Positions 31,617 to 40,459 of a stretch of DNA of 64,000 bases are shown piece by piece (within the stretch, counting starts at the first letter, position 1; the number at the start of each line of letters is the position of its first letter). The stretch is taken from assembly GCF_036088315.1 (NCBI RefSeq), contig NZ_CP107996.1, positions 1,116,001 to 1,180,000 on the forward strand, written 5' to 3'. The notes beneath the pieces are model-generated. The model was given only the letters and a program-made list of their open reading frames with translations, did no database searches and had not been told where the DNA came from. Origin of the DNA: Streptomyces sp. NBC_00344 (lineage in GTDB: Bacteria; Actinomycetota; Actinomycetes; Streptomycetales; Streptomycetaceae). A program made the translations under genes and the position numbers.

Positions 31617-32883
31617 TCGGAGCGGGCCAGGATCCGAGCGGGTCCGCGTACAGGGCACCGAGGGCGACCGCCCCGCCCGCGGTGGCCAGTACGGATCCGG
31701 TGAAACTGCCCGGCACCACGGCCCGTTGCGGATCGTCGCAGACCAGCGAGTGCCGGGCGACCTCCGCCCGCAGGACGGCCAGACACTCCGGAATCCGGGC
31801 GACGCCCGGCTCGACCACCACCAGGACATCGGGGTCGAAGATGTCCAGCAGCAGGGCAGCACCCCTGCCCACGAGCGCGGCGCGGTGCGCGAAGATGCCC
31901 GCCGCACGGGGTTCGCCGGCCAGCGCCAGATCCAGCAGATGTCCGAAGGTCGGTACCAACAGGCCCTGTTCGGCAGCCCTGCGCACCATGGCCGGCTCCG
32001 ACACCTCGGCGTGCAGGCAGCCGGGCCTGCCGCAGACACAGGGTTCCTGGGCACCGGCCCCGCGCCCTGGCCAGACGGGCAGATGCCCCACACTGCCCGC
32101 TCCCGCGCGGGGCCCCCGGTGAACGGTCCCCCCGGTCGCGAACGCCGCGTCGACGACCGTGCCGATGAACAGCAGTACGGCACTGGACCGGGTCGTCACA
32201 TCGCCGAACATCTGCTCGGCCCTGGCCAGTGCCCGGGAGTGGTTGTCCACATGAACCGGCAGGCCGGTGGCCCGGGCGAGATGCTCGCGCACCGCCACGT
32301 CCCGCCAGCCGAGCTGCGGGTGTTCCACTATCGTTCCGGCCGCCGGATCCACCCGGTGTCCGGTGGCGACACCCAGTGCGAGGACGGTCCGCCCTGCGGC
32401 ATGTGCGCCGATCAGCCGAGGCAGGCGTTCGGCGAGATCTCCGAGCACCTCCGGCGCGCCGGTCTCCCGGTGCGGCTGCCGGTCCTCGGCGACGATCCGG
32501 CCGCGCAGATCCATCAGGGACAGAGTCGAGTGGGCCACCGCGATATGCGCACCCGCCACCAGATAGCGAGCGGTGTCGATCTCCAGTGGGACATGCGGGC
32601 GGCCGAGCCCCCGGGGCCCGACCACTTCCTCGCTCTCCCGGATCAGACCGCGGCCGAGGAGCTGCCCGCAGTGACCGGTCACCGACGCCGGGGACAGCCC
32701 GGTGAGCCGGGCGACCGTCGAGCGCGCGACCGGGCCGTGATCAAGGATCGCCCCGAGCACCGATCCGGTGCCCGAGGCCCGGCGGGGCCGGCCGCCGGAC
32801 GTGATCTCCGAACGGCGTACGGGGGTGGGGCGGCTGGCGGGCGCAGGCAGACTGTCCACGGATGACATCCCGGTCCTCGGCAT
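31603..32883 (-). CDS. ROK family transcriptional regulator
   Basis: 426 residues. An N-terminal MarR-like winged HTH (about 38-90: LGAILDHGPVARSTVARLTG and LSPASVTGHCGQLLGRGL) is fused to a ROK domain. The ROK part keeps the zinc motif CVCGRPGCLHAE and an actin-like ATPase core, though the kinase glycine loop is degenerate. Its last residues and stop codon (RAVP, TAG) come from the terminal repeat of the MITE-like element. The ATG at 32883 or the Met five codons later could start it. It lies between the Cys leader peptide and the sulfur operon on the same strand, and could regulate them or be regulated with them. Confidence 0.88.
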   Translation of the reverse strand: MPRTGMSSVDSLPAPASRPTPVRRSEITSGGRPRRASGTGSVLGAILDHGPVARSTVARLTGLSPASVTGHCGQLLGRGLIRESEEVVGPRGLGRPHVPLEIDTARYLVAGAHIAVAHSTLSLMDLRGRIVAEDRQPHRETGAPEVLGDLAERLPRLIGAHAAGRTVLALGVATGHRVDPAAGTIVEHPQLGWRDVAVREHLARATGLPVHVDNHSRALARAEQMFGDVTTRSSAVLLFIGTVVDAAFATGGTVHRGPRAGAGSVGHLPVWPGRGAGAQEPCVCGRPGCLHAEVSEPAMVRRAAEQGLLVPTFGHLLDLALAGEPRAAGIFAHRAALVGRGAALLLDIFDPDVLVVVEPGVARIPECLAVLRAEVARHSLVCDDPQRAVVPGSFTGSVLATAGGAVALGALYADPLGSWPAPRAVP

Positions 32884-33084
32884 GACGGCACTCCATTACG
32901 GCTCAGGGCAGGAGCCCTGCGGCAGAGACCGTGCCGGCGCGTCCATCAGCAGGACGCGGCGTGGGCCCGGTTCTTCCGTTTCTCCATGGAAATGGCGCCC
33001 GGGGGATCCGGCGGGGAGGGGATCGGCGGGTGATACCGGGTCAGGCGTACACCCCGGTGGCCGGCCCGCGCGGGCGCTGTGACT

Positions 33085-33165
33085 TCAGGCCCGGTGACAC
33101 GCCGCGGAGCACACGCGCTTCAGGTCGACATGACCTCGCGTCGTCAGGTGTGCGGAACGCTGCAT
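33085..33165 (-). CDS. Cysteine-containing leader peptide (sulfur-responsive uORF type)
   Basis: A 26-codon ORF encodes a peptide containing GHVDLKRVCSAAC. This fits the RRHVDL-x-R-x-x-SA-x-C pattern of leader peptides found before sulfur-assimilation genes in actinomycetes. The ATG at 33165 lacks a Shine-Dalgarno sequence and sits 7 bp after a -10, so the mRNA would be leaderless. Two Cys codons (TGC, TGT) lie 5 to 8 codons from the stop, as expected for cysteine-dependent ribosome stalling. The ROK gene starts 202 bp downstream, followed by the organosulfur operon on the same strand. Family knowledge is recalled; regulation here is inferred. Confidence 0.75.
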   Translation of the reverse strand: MQRSAHLTTRGHVDLKRVCSAACHRA

Positions 33166-33172
33166 GGCGCGC

Positions 33173-33202
33173 AACGTATCCGGCCGTGCGGAACGGGGTC
33201 AA
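33173..33202 (-). promoter_or_regulatory. Promoter of the leaderless leader-peptide transcript
   Basis: On the minus strand TTGACC (33202-33197), an 18-bp spacer and TACGTT (33178-33173) end 7 bp before the ATG at 33165, placing the transcription start at or next to the A of the start codon. The surrounding 32884-33084 interval between leader and ROK gene is GC-rich and shows no other gene. It may hold an attenuation structure, which I could not fold by eye. Confidence 0.55.
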
Positions 33203-33244
33203 ACCACCGACCACATCATGGACACCCGCAGCGATCGGGGCATA

Positions 33245-33273
33245 TACTTCACAAGTAAAACACCTGCTAAGCT
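33245..33273 (+). promoter_or_regulatory. Palindromic operator and -10 of the FUSC-MarR pair
   Basis: TACTT-CAC-AAGTA (33245-33257) is a perfect 13-bp palindrome. A -10-like TAAGCT (33268-33273) follows and ends 6 bp before the GTG at 33280, implying leaderless initiation. MarR regulators often bind TACTT/AAGTA-type palindromes, and one is encoded as the second gene of this transcript, so negative autoregulation is likely. Confidence 0.45.
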
Positions 33274-33279
33274 TTTCCT

Positions 33280-34998
33280 GTGTCCAGACATGCCCGACCC
33301 ACCCGACAGAACAGCCCGGCGCACACCCCGCGGGTCCGCCCGCTGCCGGTCAGGACCACCGTCCAGTTGCGCCGCCCCGTCGACATCTGGCACAAGCCCG
33401 CGCTGAGTGCGGCGGTGGCACTCGCGGTGCCGGACATGGCCCTCCTCGCCCTGGGCCGGATGGATCTCGTCCTCTACACATCGGCGGGTGCGATGTGCGC
33501 CCTCTACGGACACGGCCTGCCCTACGCCGCACGGGCCCGCACCCTGGCCCGGGTGGTCGCCGGCATGGTCGCGAGCCTCGGGATCGCCCTGCTGGCCGCG
33601 TCGTCGGTCTCCTCACCGGGGCTGCTTGTCCTGCTCGCCTCGCTGCTCGCCGCGGTCCACAAAATGGCCTGCGACGCCACCCGCATCGGCCCACCGGGAA
33701 ACCTGATCGTCACCTTCATCGCGGCCTCCGCGTTCTTCGCACCGCAACACGCCTCTGAGGTCCCCGCCCATCTCGCCCTCGCCGTGGCCGGCGGTGCCGT
33801 CGCCTGGCTGGTCGGAATGGCGCCCTCGCTGATCAGGCCGCACGGGCCCGAGACGATCGCGGTCGCGCGGGCCCTGGAGGCCGCGGCAGCGCTCCTGCGG
33901 GCTGAAGGCACCGGCGCGCTGACCGGTCGGCAGTCCACCGCCGCCGCGGTCGGTGCCGCCTGGCAGACCCTCTTCCTGGTCCCCGCAACCGACGGGGGGC
34001 GCAACGAGGTCCGGGCGCGGCTCGAACGCCTCCTGGTCCATGCGGAATCGGCCCTCGCGGCGCCGACGCCGGACCCGGCCGCCGACCCGGTGCGCGCGGC
34101 CCGCCGCTGCGCGGATCTGGCCCATGCGCTCCGACACGCCCGCAGTTCGGTGCCTGCCATCGGACCCAGCCCCGCCGAGGACCGCGAACCCGCCGGCCGG
34201 CCGCGGATCCCGGCCCCCGGCCGAGACTCCGGTGTGCGATCCGTACTGGCCCGGCTCGGGCCGGGTTCACCTCTGCTGCCGATCGGCGCGCGGGTGGCTG
34301 CCGGGTGCTGCCTCGCGGGCTGGGCGTCACTGGCGGCCGGCGTCGGACACCCGTACTGGGCGGTGGTCACCGCGGCCTCGGTCTTCCAGGCCAACACCAC
34401 CCTGTCCTGGCAGCGGGCGGTGCAGCGCTTCCTGGGCAATGTGCTGGGGCTCGCCCTCTTCTTCGCCCTGCTGCCGCTGATCCACACCGGACAGCCGGCG
34501 ATGGTCCTGCTGGCGCTGGCCTTCCAGATCGGCGCCGAGGCGCTCATCACGCGCAACTACTGGCTGGGTTCGGTGTGTGTCACCCCGATGGCGCTGCTGC
34601 TCACGGAGTTCGGCAACACGGCGCCGGCCCGCACCCTGATCTCGGACCGCGCGCTGGACACGCTGACCGGTGCGGTCATCGGCCTCGGGTGCTGCCTGCT
34701 CATCACCAACCGCCGCGCCACCGACCGTATCGAGGAGGCCCTCGAACACGTCACAGCGGCAGAGGCCGCCGCACGGCAGCTGCTCGAACCGCGGACAGTC
34801 CCGGATCACAGAACCGGCTGGGCCCGCGACCGGCTCGCCCACTCCCTGGTCGAACTGCGCGAAGCCGTCGATATCGCATCAGGCGAATGGTGGCAGCGCG
34901 CACTTCCGGCCGAACGCGTCGCGGTGGCCGAGCAGCAGGGTCACCGCACCCTCTCCCTGCTGGTACGCCACACCGCGGCCGCCACGCTCGCCGCGTGA
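33280..34998 (+). CDS. FUSC-family (fusaric-acid-resistance-like) membrane protein
   Basis: 572-residue membrane protein with two clusters of hydrophobic helices (about 45-185 and 330-475) separated and followed by soluble helical parts. This is the duplicated arrangement of FUSC/aromatic-acid exporter proteins. The second cluster contains the family signature HPYWAVVTAASVFQANTTLS followed by QRAVQRFLGNVLGLA. It may export aromatic acids or other toxic organics. The GTG at 33280 follows the -10 at leaderless distance. A MarR regulator follows after 57 bp, a typical pairing for drug- or phenolic-responsive efflux. Confidence 0.85.
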   Translation: MSRHARPTRQNSPAHTPRVRPLPVRTTVQLRRPVDIWHKPALSAAVALAVPDMALLALGRMDLVLYTSAGAMCALYGHGLPYAARARTLARVVAGMVASLGIALLAASSVSSPGLLVLLASLLAAVHKMACDATRIGPPGNLIVTFIAASAFFAPQHASEVPAHLALAVAGGAVAWLVGMAPSLIRPHGPETIAVARALEAAAALLRAEGTGALTGRQSTAAAVGAAWQTLFLVPATDGGRNEVRARLERLLVHAESALAAPTPDPAADPVRAARRCADLAHALRHARSSVPAIGPSPAEDREPAGRPRIPAPGRDSGVRSVLARLGPGSPLLPIGARVAAGCCLAGWASLAAGVGHPYWAVVTAASVFQANTTLSWQRAVQRFLGNVLGLALFFALLPLIHTGQPAMVLLALAFQIGAEALITRNYWLGSVCVTPMALLLTEFGNTAPARTLISDRALDTLTGAVIGLGCCLLITNRRATDRIEEALEHVTAAEAAARQLLEPRTVPDHRTGWARDRLAHSLVELREAVDIASGEWWQRALPAERVAVAEQQGHRTLSLLVRHTAAATLAA

Positions 34999-35055
34999 GC
35001 CGCGGCCCCCGGCAGGGTGGAGAATCGACCGTGACCAAGACCGAGGAGGGCCCAG

Positions 35056-35562
35056 ATGGCCGAGGACATCGTCGCGGGGGTGATCCGGCAGTGGGAGGAG
35101 GTATTTCCGGGCCTGGACACCGGTCCGATGGCGGTGATCGGACGGCTCAATCGCTGTTCCGCACTGCTGCAGCAGGCCGCCGACGCACCGCTGGGACGCG
35201 AAGGGCTGTCGCGGCCGGAGTTCGATGTGCTGGGCACCCTGCGCAGGGTCGACCGCGAACTCACACCCGGCCGGATCGCCCGGGAGACGTTCGCCTCCGG
35301 CGCGGCGGTGACCAAGCGCGTACGGCAGCTGGAGGAACGCGGGCTCATCACCCGGCGGCCCGACGACCGGGACCGCAGAGTCACCCACCTCTCCCTCACC
35401 GACGAAGGCCGCACCCTCATCGACCGGCTGCTGCCCGACCAGCTGGCGTACGAGGCCGCCCTGCTGGAGGGTATCGATCCGCAGAGCCGGGAGGAGCTCT
35501 CCGCTTCCCTGGGCGAACTGCTTGTCCTTCTCGAAGGGCGGCTGGGCAGCCTGCTGGGCTGA
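35056..35562 (+). CDS. MarR family transcriptional regulator
   Basis: 168-residue MarR repressor. It has an N-terminal dimerisation helix, the winged HTH (LSRPEFDVLGTLRRVDRELT and TPGRIARETFASGAAVTKRV) and the wing RRPDDRDRRVTHLSLTDEGR. It lies 57 bp downstream of the FUSC gene in the same orientation. It is probably derepressed by an aromatic ligand to induce the exporter through the palindrome at 33245. Confidence 0.92.
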   Translation: MAEDIVAGVIRQWEEVFPGLDTGPMAVIGRLNRCSALLQQAADAPLGREGLSRPEFDVLGTLRRVDRELTPGRIARETFASGAAVTKRVRQLEERGLITRRPDDRDRRVTHLSLTDEGRTLIDRLLPDQLAYEAALLEGIDPQSREELSASLGELLVLLEGRLGSLLG

Positions 35563-35703
35563 CCCGCTGCCCGGCAGGTCATGGGGGTCGTTCGCGCCTT
35601 CCGTGGAGATCCGGTGGTGCCCGGGGTGCGGCGGGCATACCCGGGCGTCCGGTGGGCATCAGCCGCAGGACCGGACCGCCCGCGATCGAAGGAACGTACG
35701 ACA

Positions 35704-35883
35704 GTGGACTCCCACCCCACCCCTGGCTCCCCCATCTACGACCAACTGGTGCAGGAGCACGGCGATGTCCTCGCCGAGGCCCGCAAGCTGGCGATCGAGG
35801 CGCTGGAACAGGCGGACCCGGCACAGTACTGGGGCAGCGCTCCCGCCTGGCACCTCGCTCCGGAGGGCGCCAGGTCGGCGTAG
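35704..35883 (+). CDS. Small hypothetical protein, 59 aa
   Basis: A GTG start at 35704 preceded by GAAGGAA opens a 59-codon frame. The hydrophilic helical peptide includes GSPIYDQLVQEHGDVLAEAR and ends near SAPAWHLAPEGARSA. No domain is recognised. The well-placed ribosome site and codon bias favour a real gene. It follows the MarR gene by 141 bp and precedes the glycosyltransferase by 226 bp. That downstream gap contains no other recognisable feature. Confidence 0.55.
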   Translation: MDSHPTPGSPIYDQLVQEHGDVLAEARKLAIEALEQADPAQYWGSAPAWHLAPEGARSA

Positions 35884-36109
35884 GCGGGCTACTGCCGGCC
35901 GGCACTCGCGGCCGGGCGGGCAGCATCGGCCCACAGCGCTCGCCGGGGCCGTCCGGCCGGGCGGCCGCAGTGTGACCTCGCCGTGGGACGTCCCATTTTG
36001 GTGACGGCAGGCAACCCCGGCGCCCTCGACGCCGTTCTTCATGTGTGGCGAATCCCGTTGTCCAGGAATTGCACCGGACAGCACCGCTCGCATGACAGAC
36101 ACGGAGTGA

Positions 36110-37099
36110 ATGACGATGGTCCATCTTTCGGTTGTCGTACCGTGCTTCAACGAGGCCGAGGTGATAGACGCGTTTCACAGCGCCCTCATCGCGGCGCTCG
36201 AACCGACCCGGGAGACATTCGAGATCTGCTACGTCGACGACGGCAGCAGTGACCGGACGCTGATGCGCCTGCGCCAACTGGCGGCGGAGGACTGCCGGGT
36301 GCGCTTCACCTCTTTCAGCCGGAACTTCGGCAAGGAGTCCGCGATGCTCGCAGGACTGCGGGCGTCCGGGGGCGACGTGGCCGTCCTCATGGACGCCGAT
36401 CTGCAGCATCCGCCCGAACTCCTGCCGCGCATGCTGGAGATGCACCGGCACGGCTACGACCAGGTGGTGGCGCAGCGTGACCGTTCCGGCGAAGGGGCCC
36501 TGCGTTCCGCGCTCAGCCGTCTCTACTACCGGCTGGTCCGCCGCTGCATGGACGTCGAGGTCGTGGACGGGGCGGGGGACTTCCGGCTGCTCTCACGCCG
36601 GGCGGTGGACTGCGTGCTGTCGCTGCCCGAGACCAATCGCTTCTCCAAGGGCATCTTCTCCTGGATCGGCTTCGACTCCGTCAGCTTCACCTACCGTAAC
36701 GTCGAACGCGCGGCAGGAGAATCGAAATGGGGTGGCCGCAGACTGCTCAACTACGGTATCGACGGGCTGCTTTCCTTCAACAGCCGGCCACTGCGCCTGG
36801 CTATCCACACCGGTCTCTGTCTGTTTCTTTCAGCGCTCGGCTATGCCCTGTGGATCATCGCGAACGTGATGCTCGACGGTGTCGACACGCCCGGCTATAC
36901 GACTCTGCTCACCGCGATCGTCGCCCTGAGCGGAATTCAGCTCGCGACCCTCGGTGTCATCGGGGAGTACGTGGGCCGGATCTACCACGAGGCGAAACGC
37001 CGTCCGCACTACGTGGTCAGCGAGACGGAGCGATCCGGCGCGTTCTTCCCCTCCCGCTCCGCGCTGAAGACCGCGGGCCGGACCGGGCCGACCGCATGA
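36110..37099 (+). CDS. Family 2 glycosyltransferase (GtrB/polyprenyl-phosphate sugar synthase-like)
   Basis: 329 residues. The GT-A domain has the nucleotide-sugar site YVDDGSSD (D43, D44) and the metal-binding DAD (D95-D97) within [17 protein letters not shown]. Two C-terminal membrane helices (about 225-300) are those of dolichyl-phosphate mannose synthase/GtrB proteins. It should transfer a hexose from a nucleotide sugar to undecaprenyl or polyprenyl phosphate. ATGs at 36110 and 36116 are both possible; the second is better spaced from ACGGAG. Its stop overlaps the GtrA gene (ATGA). Confidence 0.9.
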   Translation: MTMVHLSVVVPCFNEAEVIDAFHSALIAALEPTRETFEICYVDDGSSDRTLMRLRQLAAEDCRVRFTSFSRNFGKESAMLAGLRASGGDVAVLMDADLQHPPELLPRMLEMHRHGYDQVVAQRDRSGEGALRSALSRLYYRLVRRCMDVEVVDGAGDFRLLSRRAVDCVLSLPETNRFSKGIFSWIGFDSVSFTYRNVERAAGESKWGGRRLLNYGIDGLLSFNSRPLRLAIHTGLCLFLSALGYALWIIANVMLDGVDTPGYTTLLTAIVALSGIQLATLGVIGEYVGRIYHEAKRRPHYVVSETERSGAFFPSRSALKTAGRTGPTA

Positions 37100-37542
37100 C
37101 CACCGGCACGGCCGGTGTGCCGAAATCCCGGACGCTCGGACAGTTCGCCGCCTTCGCCGCGATCGGAATCGCCAACACCGCCGTCTACTACGCCGTCTAC
37201 GCGTCACTCAATCGCTGGCTGCCGTATCTGACTGCCCATCTCCTCGGCTGGGCCGTGAGTATCACCGGCTCGTTCCTGCTGAACTCGTACATCACCTGCC
37301 GCACCCGCCCGACGTGGCGCGCTTTCGCCCGCTATCCGCTCTCGGGTGCGGTGAACGTCGTGGGCAGCGGCGTGCTGCTCTACCTGGCGGTGAGCCAGCT
37401 GGGGATGAACGAGGACATCGCCGCGGTCGCGGCCGGAGTCCTCGTCACCCCCGCGTCGTTCCTCCTGGCCCGCTGGGCCATCGCCGCCGGTTCGGCGCCC
37501 GCACTGCCCGACCGGGTCACGGAAGCCGCGCCGACTCCGTGA
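37096..37542 (+). CDS. GtrA family membrane protein (lipid-linked sugar flippase)
   Basis: 148 residues with four hydrophobic helices, the GtrA/DPMS fold. Features include [19 protein letters not shown] at the start and [20 protein letters not shown] in the middle. GtrA proteins are thought to flip the lipid-linked sugar made by a GtrB-type enzyme. The ATG at 37096 overlaps the GtrB stop. The C-terminal 26 bp overlap the end of the convergent DUF6056 gene. Confidence 0.88.
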   Translation: MTTGTAGVPKSRTLGQFAAFAAIGIANTAVYYAVYASLNRWLPYLTAHLLGWAVSITGSFLLNSYITCRTRPTWRAFARYPLSGAVNVVGSGVLLYLAVSQLGMNEDIAAVAAGVLVTPASFLLARWAIAAGSAPALPDRVTEAAPTP

Positions 37543-39007
37543 TCCTCGGTACGTGGTAGTAGCGGGCGACACACACAGCCGGCCAGCCCCCCGGCTTGCT
37601 GCCGAACGGCTCCAGCATCCGGGCGATGTGCAGCGGTTTGTACGGCAGCACTCCAGGGTGGCGTGCCGACTGCTCCCGCAGCCAGTGGTCCTGGCGGTCC
37701 CACTGCTGCGCCCTGACCTCCATACGCCTGCCCAGCGCATCCAGCGGAGCCGCCAGCGAGACACAGGCCGCCGCGCAGATCACCGCCGCGAGAACGGCCA
37801 CCGCCCTGGGGCGACGCGTGCGCAGCTCCCTTCCCAGCAGGGCTCCGATCCCGACGAGCAGCAGTACGAAGAGCAGCAGATAGTCGTTCCACGTCCTCTC
37901 GGTGACCACCACGCGCCGTCCGAACACCGGATAGGTGATGACCGTGCAGAGATAGCCGGAAACCAGCAGGGCGAGCACCCCGGCGCCCGCCGTCAGGAGC
38001 GGCCTGCACGGCAGGAGGACCTGGCCGGCCCGGCCGCGCGCGGCGATCCCGAGCAGTAGCCCGGCGGCGACCGCCCCGGTGTACTGCCAGGTGGTGAGAA
38101 CCGTGCCGAGGATGTGCTCGTACTGCCCGAGCGAGGCCGCGAGCGAGTGCGGGTCCAGCATCGACGTCCCGGCGCCGAACTTCTCGCGGCGATGGCGCGA
38201 GCCCGGCGATGTGACCAGCAGCAGCACTCCGGCGGCGACCCCCGCCATCGTGGCGACGGCCCAGCTCCGGGCCTGGCGCCGCACCCGCTCGGTGAAGAGC
38301 CGCCCCGCGATGAGTACCAGGGCCGAGAGCACCACCAGTACGACGACCGAGGTCTCCTCCGAGAGCGTCCCGAGGAACACGCCGGCGACCGCCGCGGCGC
38401 CGAGTGCGGCGATCCGTCCGTGGCGGCTGCGTGCCAGCAGGGGCGGGATGGCCGCGGCGCAGGCGAGCACCGGCGCGAGGGTGTGCGAGACGGAGGCGGC
38501 GGGCCAGTAGAACGTCTTGTAGGTGTTCGCCGAGGCGAAGAGGAAGACCGCAGCCGTCATGGACGCCACGAGCAGCGGCATCCCGCGCGGTACCAGCACC
38601 CCGGCCCGGCGCAGGCCGAGCGCCGTCACGGCCCACAGCAGGGCCAGCATCAGCACCCCACTGACCAGCCCGTACCACTGATGGCCGGCCACCCCCGGCT
38701 TCGCATACAGACCGACGAGCCAGCCGTTGGCGATACGCCCGTTGTCGGTGAAATAGAACTTGCCGGTGAGACCCGAGATGCCGTGGTCGCGTACATACGG
38801 CAGGAAGCACCATTCGTCGGCGCCGGGGCGCACGAACCTCCCCAGCGCGGCAGCCAGGGCGAGCAGCCCGATGGGCAGCAGGGAGAGCACACCGGCCCAG
38901 GACTCCACCACCATCCCGATGGGTCCGCGCGGGCCGGTCCGTGTCGCCGTCCGGGCGTCGTCGTCCGGCTGCCGCGGGATGGTGACGCTCGATGCGCCGA
39001 CGGCCAT
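37517..39007 (-). CDS. Polytopic membrane protein, DUF6056 / GT-C-like
   Basis: 496 residues with about ten membrane helices. A first extracytoplasmic loop carries the acidic-aromatic motif ADEWCFLPYVRDHG. NTYKTFYWPAASVSHTLAP and LGTLSEETSVVVLV follow. The architecture resembles GT-C glycosyltransferases that use polyprenyl-phosphate sugars, and the DUF6056 family is assigned from memory. The ATG at 39007 is preferred over the longer frame, which lacks a ribosome site. It converges with and overlaps the GtrA gene by 26 bp. A TTGACC at 39234-39229 may belong to its promoter. Its partner role in the cassette is inferred. Confidence 0.75.
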   Translation of the reverse strand: MAVGASSVTIPRQPDDDARTATRTGPRGPIGMVVESWAGVLSLLPIGLLALAAALGRFVRPGADEWCFLPYVRDHGISGLTGKFYFTDNGRIANGWLVGLYAKPGVAGHQWYGLVSGVLMLALLWAVTALGLRRAGVLVPRGMPLLVASMTAAVFLFASANTYKTFYWPAASVSHTLAPVLACAAAIPPLLARSRHGRIAALGAAAVAGVFLGTLSEETSVVVLVVLSALVLIAGRLFTERVRRQARSWAVATMAGVAAGVLLLVTSPGSRHRREKFGAGTSMLDPHSLAASLGQYEHILGTVLTTWQYTGAVAAGLLLGIAARGRAGQVLLPCRPLLTAGAGVLALLVSGYLCTVITYPVFGRRVVVTERTWNDYLLLFVLLLVGIGALLGRELRTRRPRAVAVLAAVICAAACVSLAAPLDALGRRMEVRAQQWDRQDHWLREQSARHPGVLPYKPLHIARMLEPFGSKPGGWPAVCVARYYHVPRITESARLP

Positions 39008-39271
39008 GGGTACCACTGCCTCTCGGGGTTCTGTCCGGTCGGCCCCGAAGACGTGATTGGCTGCGATCCCGTTCCCGGCCGGCTCAGCCCAGGAGCGGGG
39101 GCTGGGCCAGTCGGGCCAGTTCCAGGGCCTGCTGGGGGAACCAGCCGCCCGCGGCCGGATCGACCGTCCCGCGCTCCGGATCCTCCGGCCCCGCCGTGCC
39201 ACGCAGGCACAGTCCGTCCGATTGGCCCGGTCAAGACTCACGACTTATGCGAACCGCGCTCCGCGTCAGCC

Positions 39272-40423
39272 TCAGGCGACCGAGCCGATCCGGCCGGCCG
39301 GTCCGGCCCCGGCGTCGTGATGGATCGGGGTGTGCGCCCCGGTCAGCGGGACGCCGGTGCCGCCGCGCCGGTTGGCGACGATCTCCGCTCCGATCGACAC
39401 CGCGGTCTCCTCCGGGGTGCGGGCACCGAGATCCAGGCCGATGGGCGAGCGCAGCCGGGCCAGTTCCAGCTCGGTCACCCCTGCCTCGCGCAGTCGCGCG
39501 TTACGGTCCAGATGGGTACGGCGCGAGCCCATCGCCCCCACATAGGCGACCGGCAGCGTGAGGGCCAGTTCGAGAAGCGGGACGTCGAACTTGGCATCGT
39601 GGGTGAGCACGCACAGCACCGTCCGGCTGTCGACATCGGCCGACGCCAGATAACGGTGCGGCCAGTCGACCACGATCTCGTCCGCTTCGGGGAACCGGGT
39701 GGCGGTCGCGAAAACCGGCCGGGCGTCGCAGACGGTGACCTGATAGCCGAGGAGCTTTCCCACCCGGACCAGGGCAGAGGCGAAATCGATCGCTCCGAAA
39801 ACGATCATCCGGGGCGGCGGCACACTCGATTCGACCAGCAGAGTGAGTGGCCGGCCGCAGCGGGAGCCGTCCTCGCCGATGGTGACAGTGCCCGTGCGGC
39901 CCGCGTCGAGCATGGCGCGGGCCTCGCCCGCGGCCGTGCGGTCCAGCTCGGGATGGCCGCCGAGGGTCCCTTCGGGCGAACCGTCGTCACGGACCAGCAG
40001 GGCGCGTCCCATCAGTTCGTCCGGGCCGTCCGTGATGCGGACCATGGCTGCTGCCGTTCCCGCCGCCGCAGCGGCCAGCGCGGCTGCGTACACGGTGCGC
40101 GACGGTGCCTGCGAACGGATCGGGGTGACCATGATGTCGATGACTCCGCCGCAGGTCAGGCCGACGGCAAAGGCGTCGTCGTCGCTGTATCCGAAGCGCT
40201 CGACGACGGTCCGGCCGTCGTCGAGCGCCTGAAGGCAGAGTTCGTACACCGCCCCCTCCACACACCCGCCGGACACCGAGCCGATGGCCGTTCCCCGGCT
40301 GTCCACGGCGAGTGCGGCACCCGGCCTGCGGGGCGCGCTGCCACCGACCGCCACCACCGTGGCGACCGCGAATTCGCGTCCCTGCCCGACCCACCGATCG
40401 AGTTCTTCGGCGATGTCCAGCAT
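39272..40423 (-). CDS. xdhC: XdhC/CoxI family molybdenum-cofactor insertion protein
   Basis: 383 residues: an N-terminal XdhC/CoxI domain (VAVGGSAPRRPGAALAVDSR and IGSVSGGCVEGAVYE) and a C-terminal Rossmann domain (MIVFGAIDFASALVRVGKLL and DARPVFATATRFPEADEIV). XdhC proteins bind molybdenum cofactor and deliver the mature, sulfurated form to xanthine dehydrogenase. It lies at the distal end of the purine gene group, 36 bp after the NCS2 permease stop and in the same orientation as the xdh genes. Confidence 0.9.
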   Translation of the reverse strand: MLDIAEELDRWVGQGREFAVATVVAVGGSAPRRPGAALAVDSRGTAIGSVSGGCVEGAVYELCLQALDDGRTVVERFGYSDDDAFAVGLTCGGVIDIMVTPIRSQAPSRTVYAAALAAAAAGTAAAMVRITDGPDELMGRALLVRDDGSPEGTLGGHPELDRTAAGEARAMLDAGRTGTVTIGEDGSRCGRPLTLLVESSVPPPRMIVFGAIDFASALVRVGKLLGYQVTVCDARPVFATATRFPEADEIVVDWPHRYLASADVDSRTVLCVLTHDAKFDVPLLELALTLPVAYVGAMGSRRTHLDRNARLREAGVTELELARLRSPIGLDLGARTPEETAVSIGAEIVANRRGGTGVPLTGAHTPIHHDAGAGPAGRIGSVA

Positions 40424-40459
40424 CTGAGGCTCCTAACGGGGGTGTGGAGAGAGGCGGGC

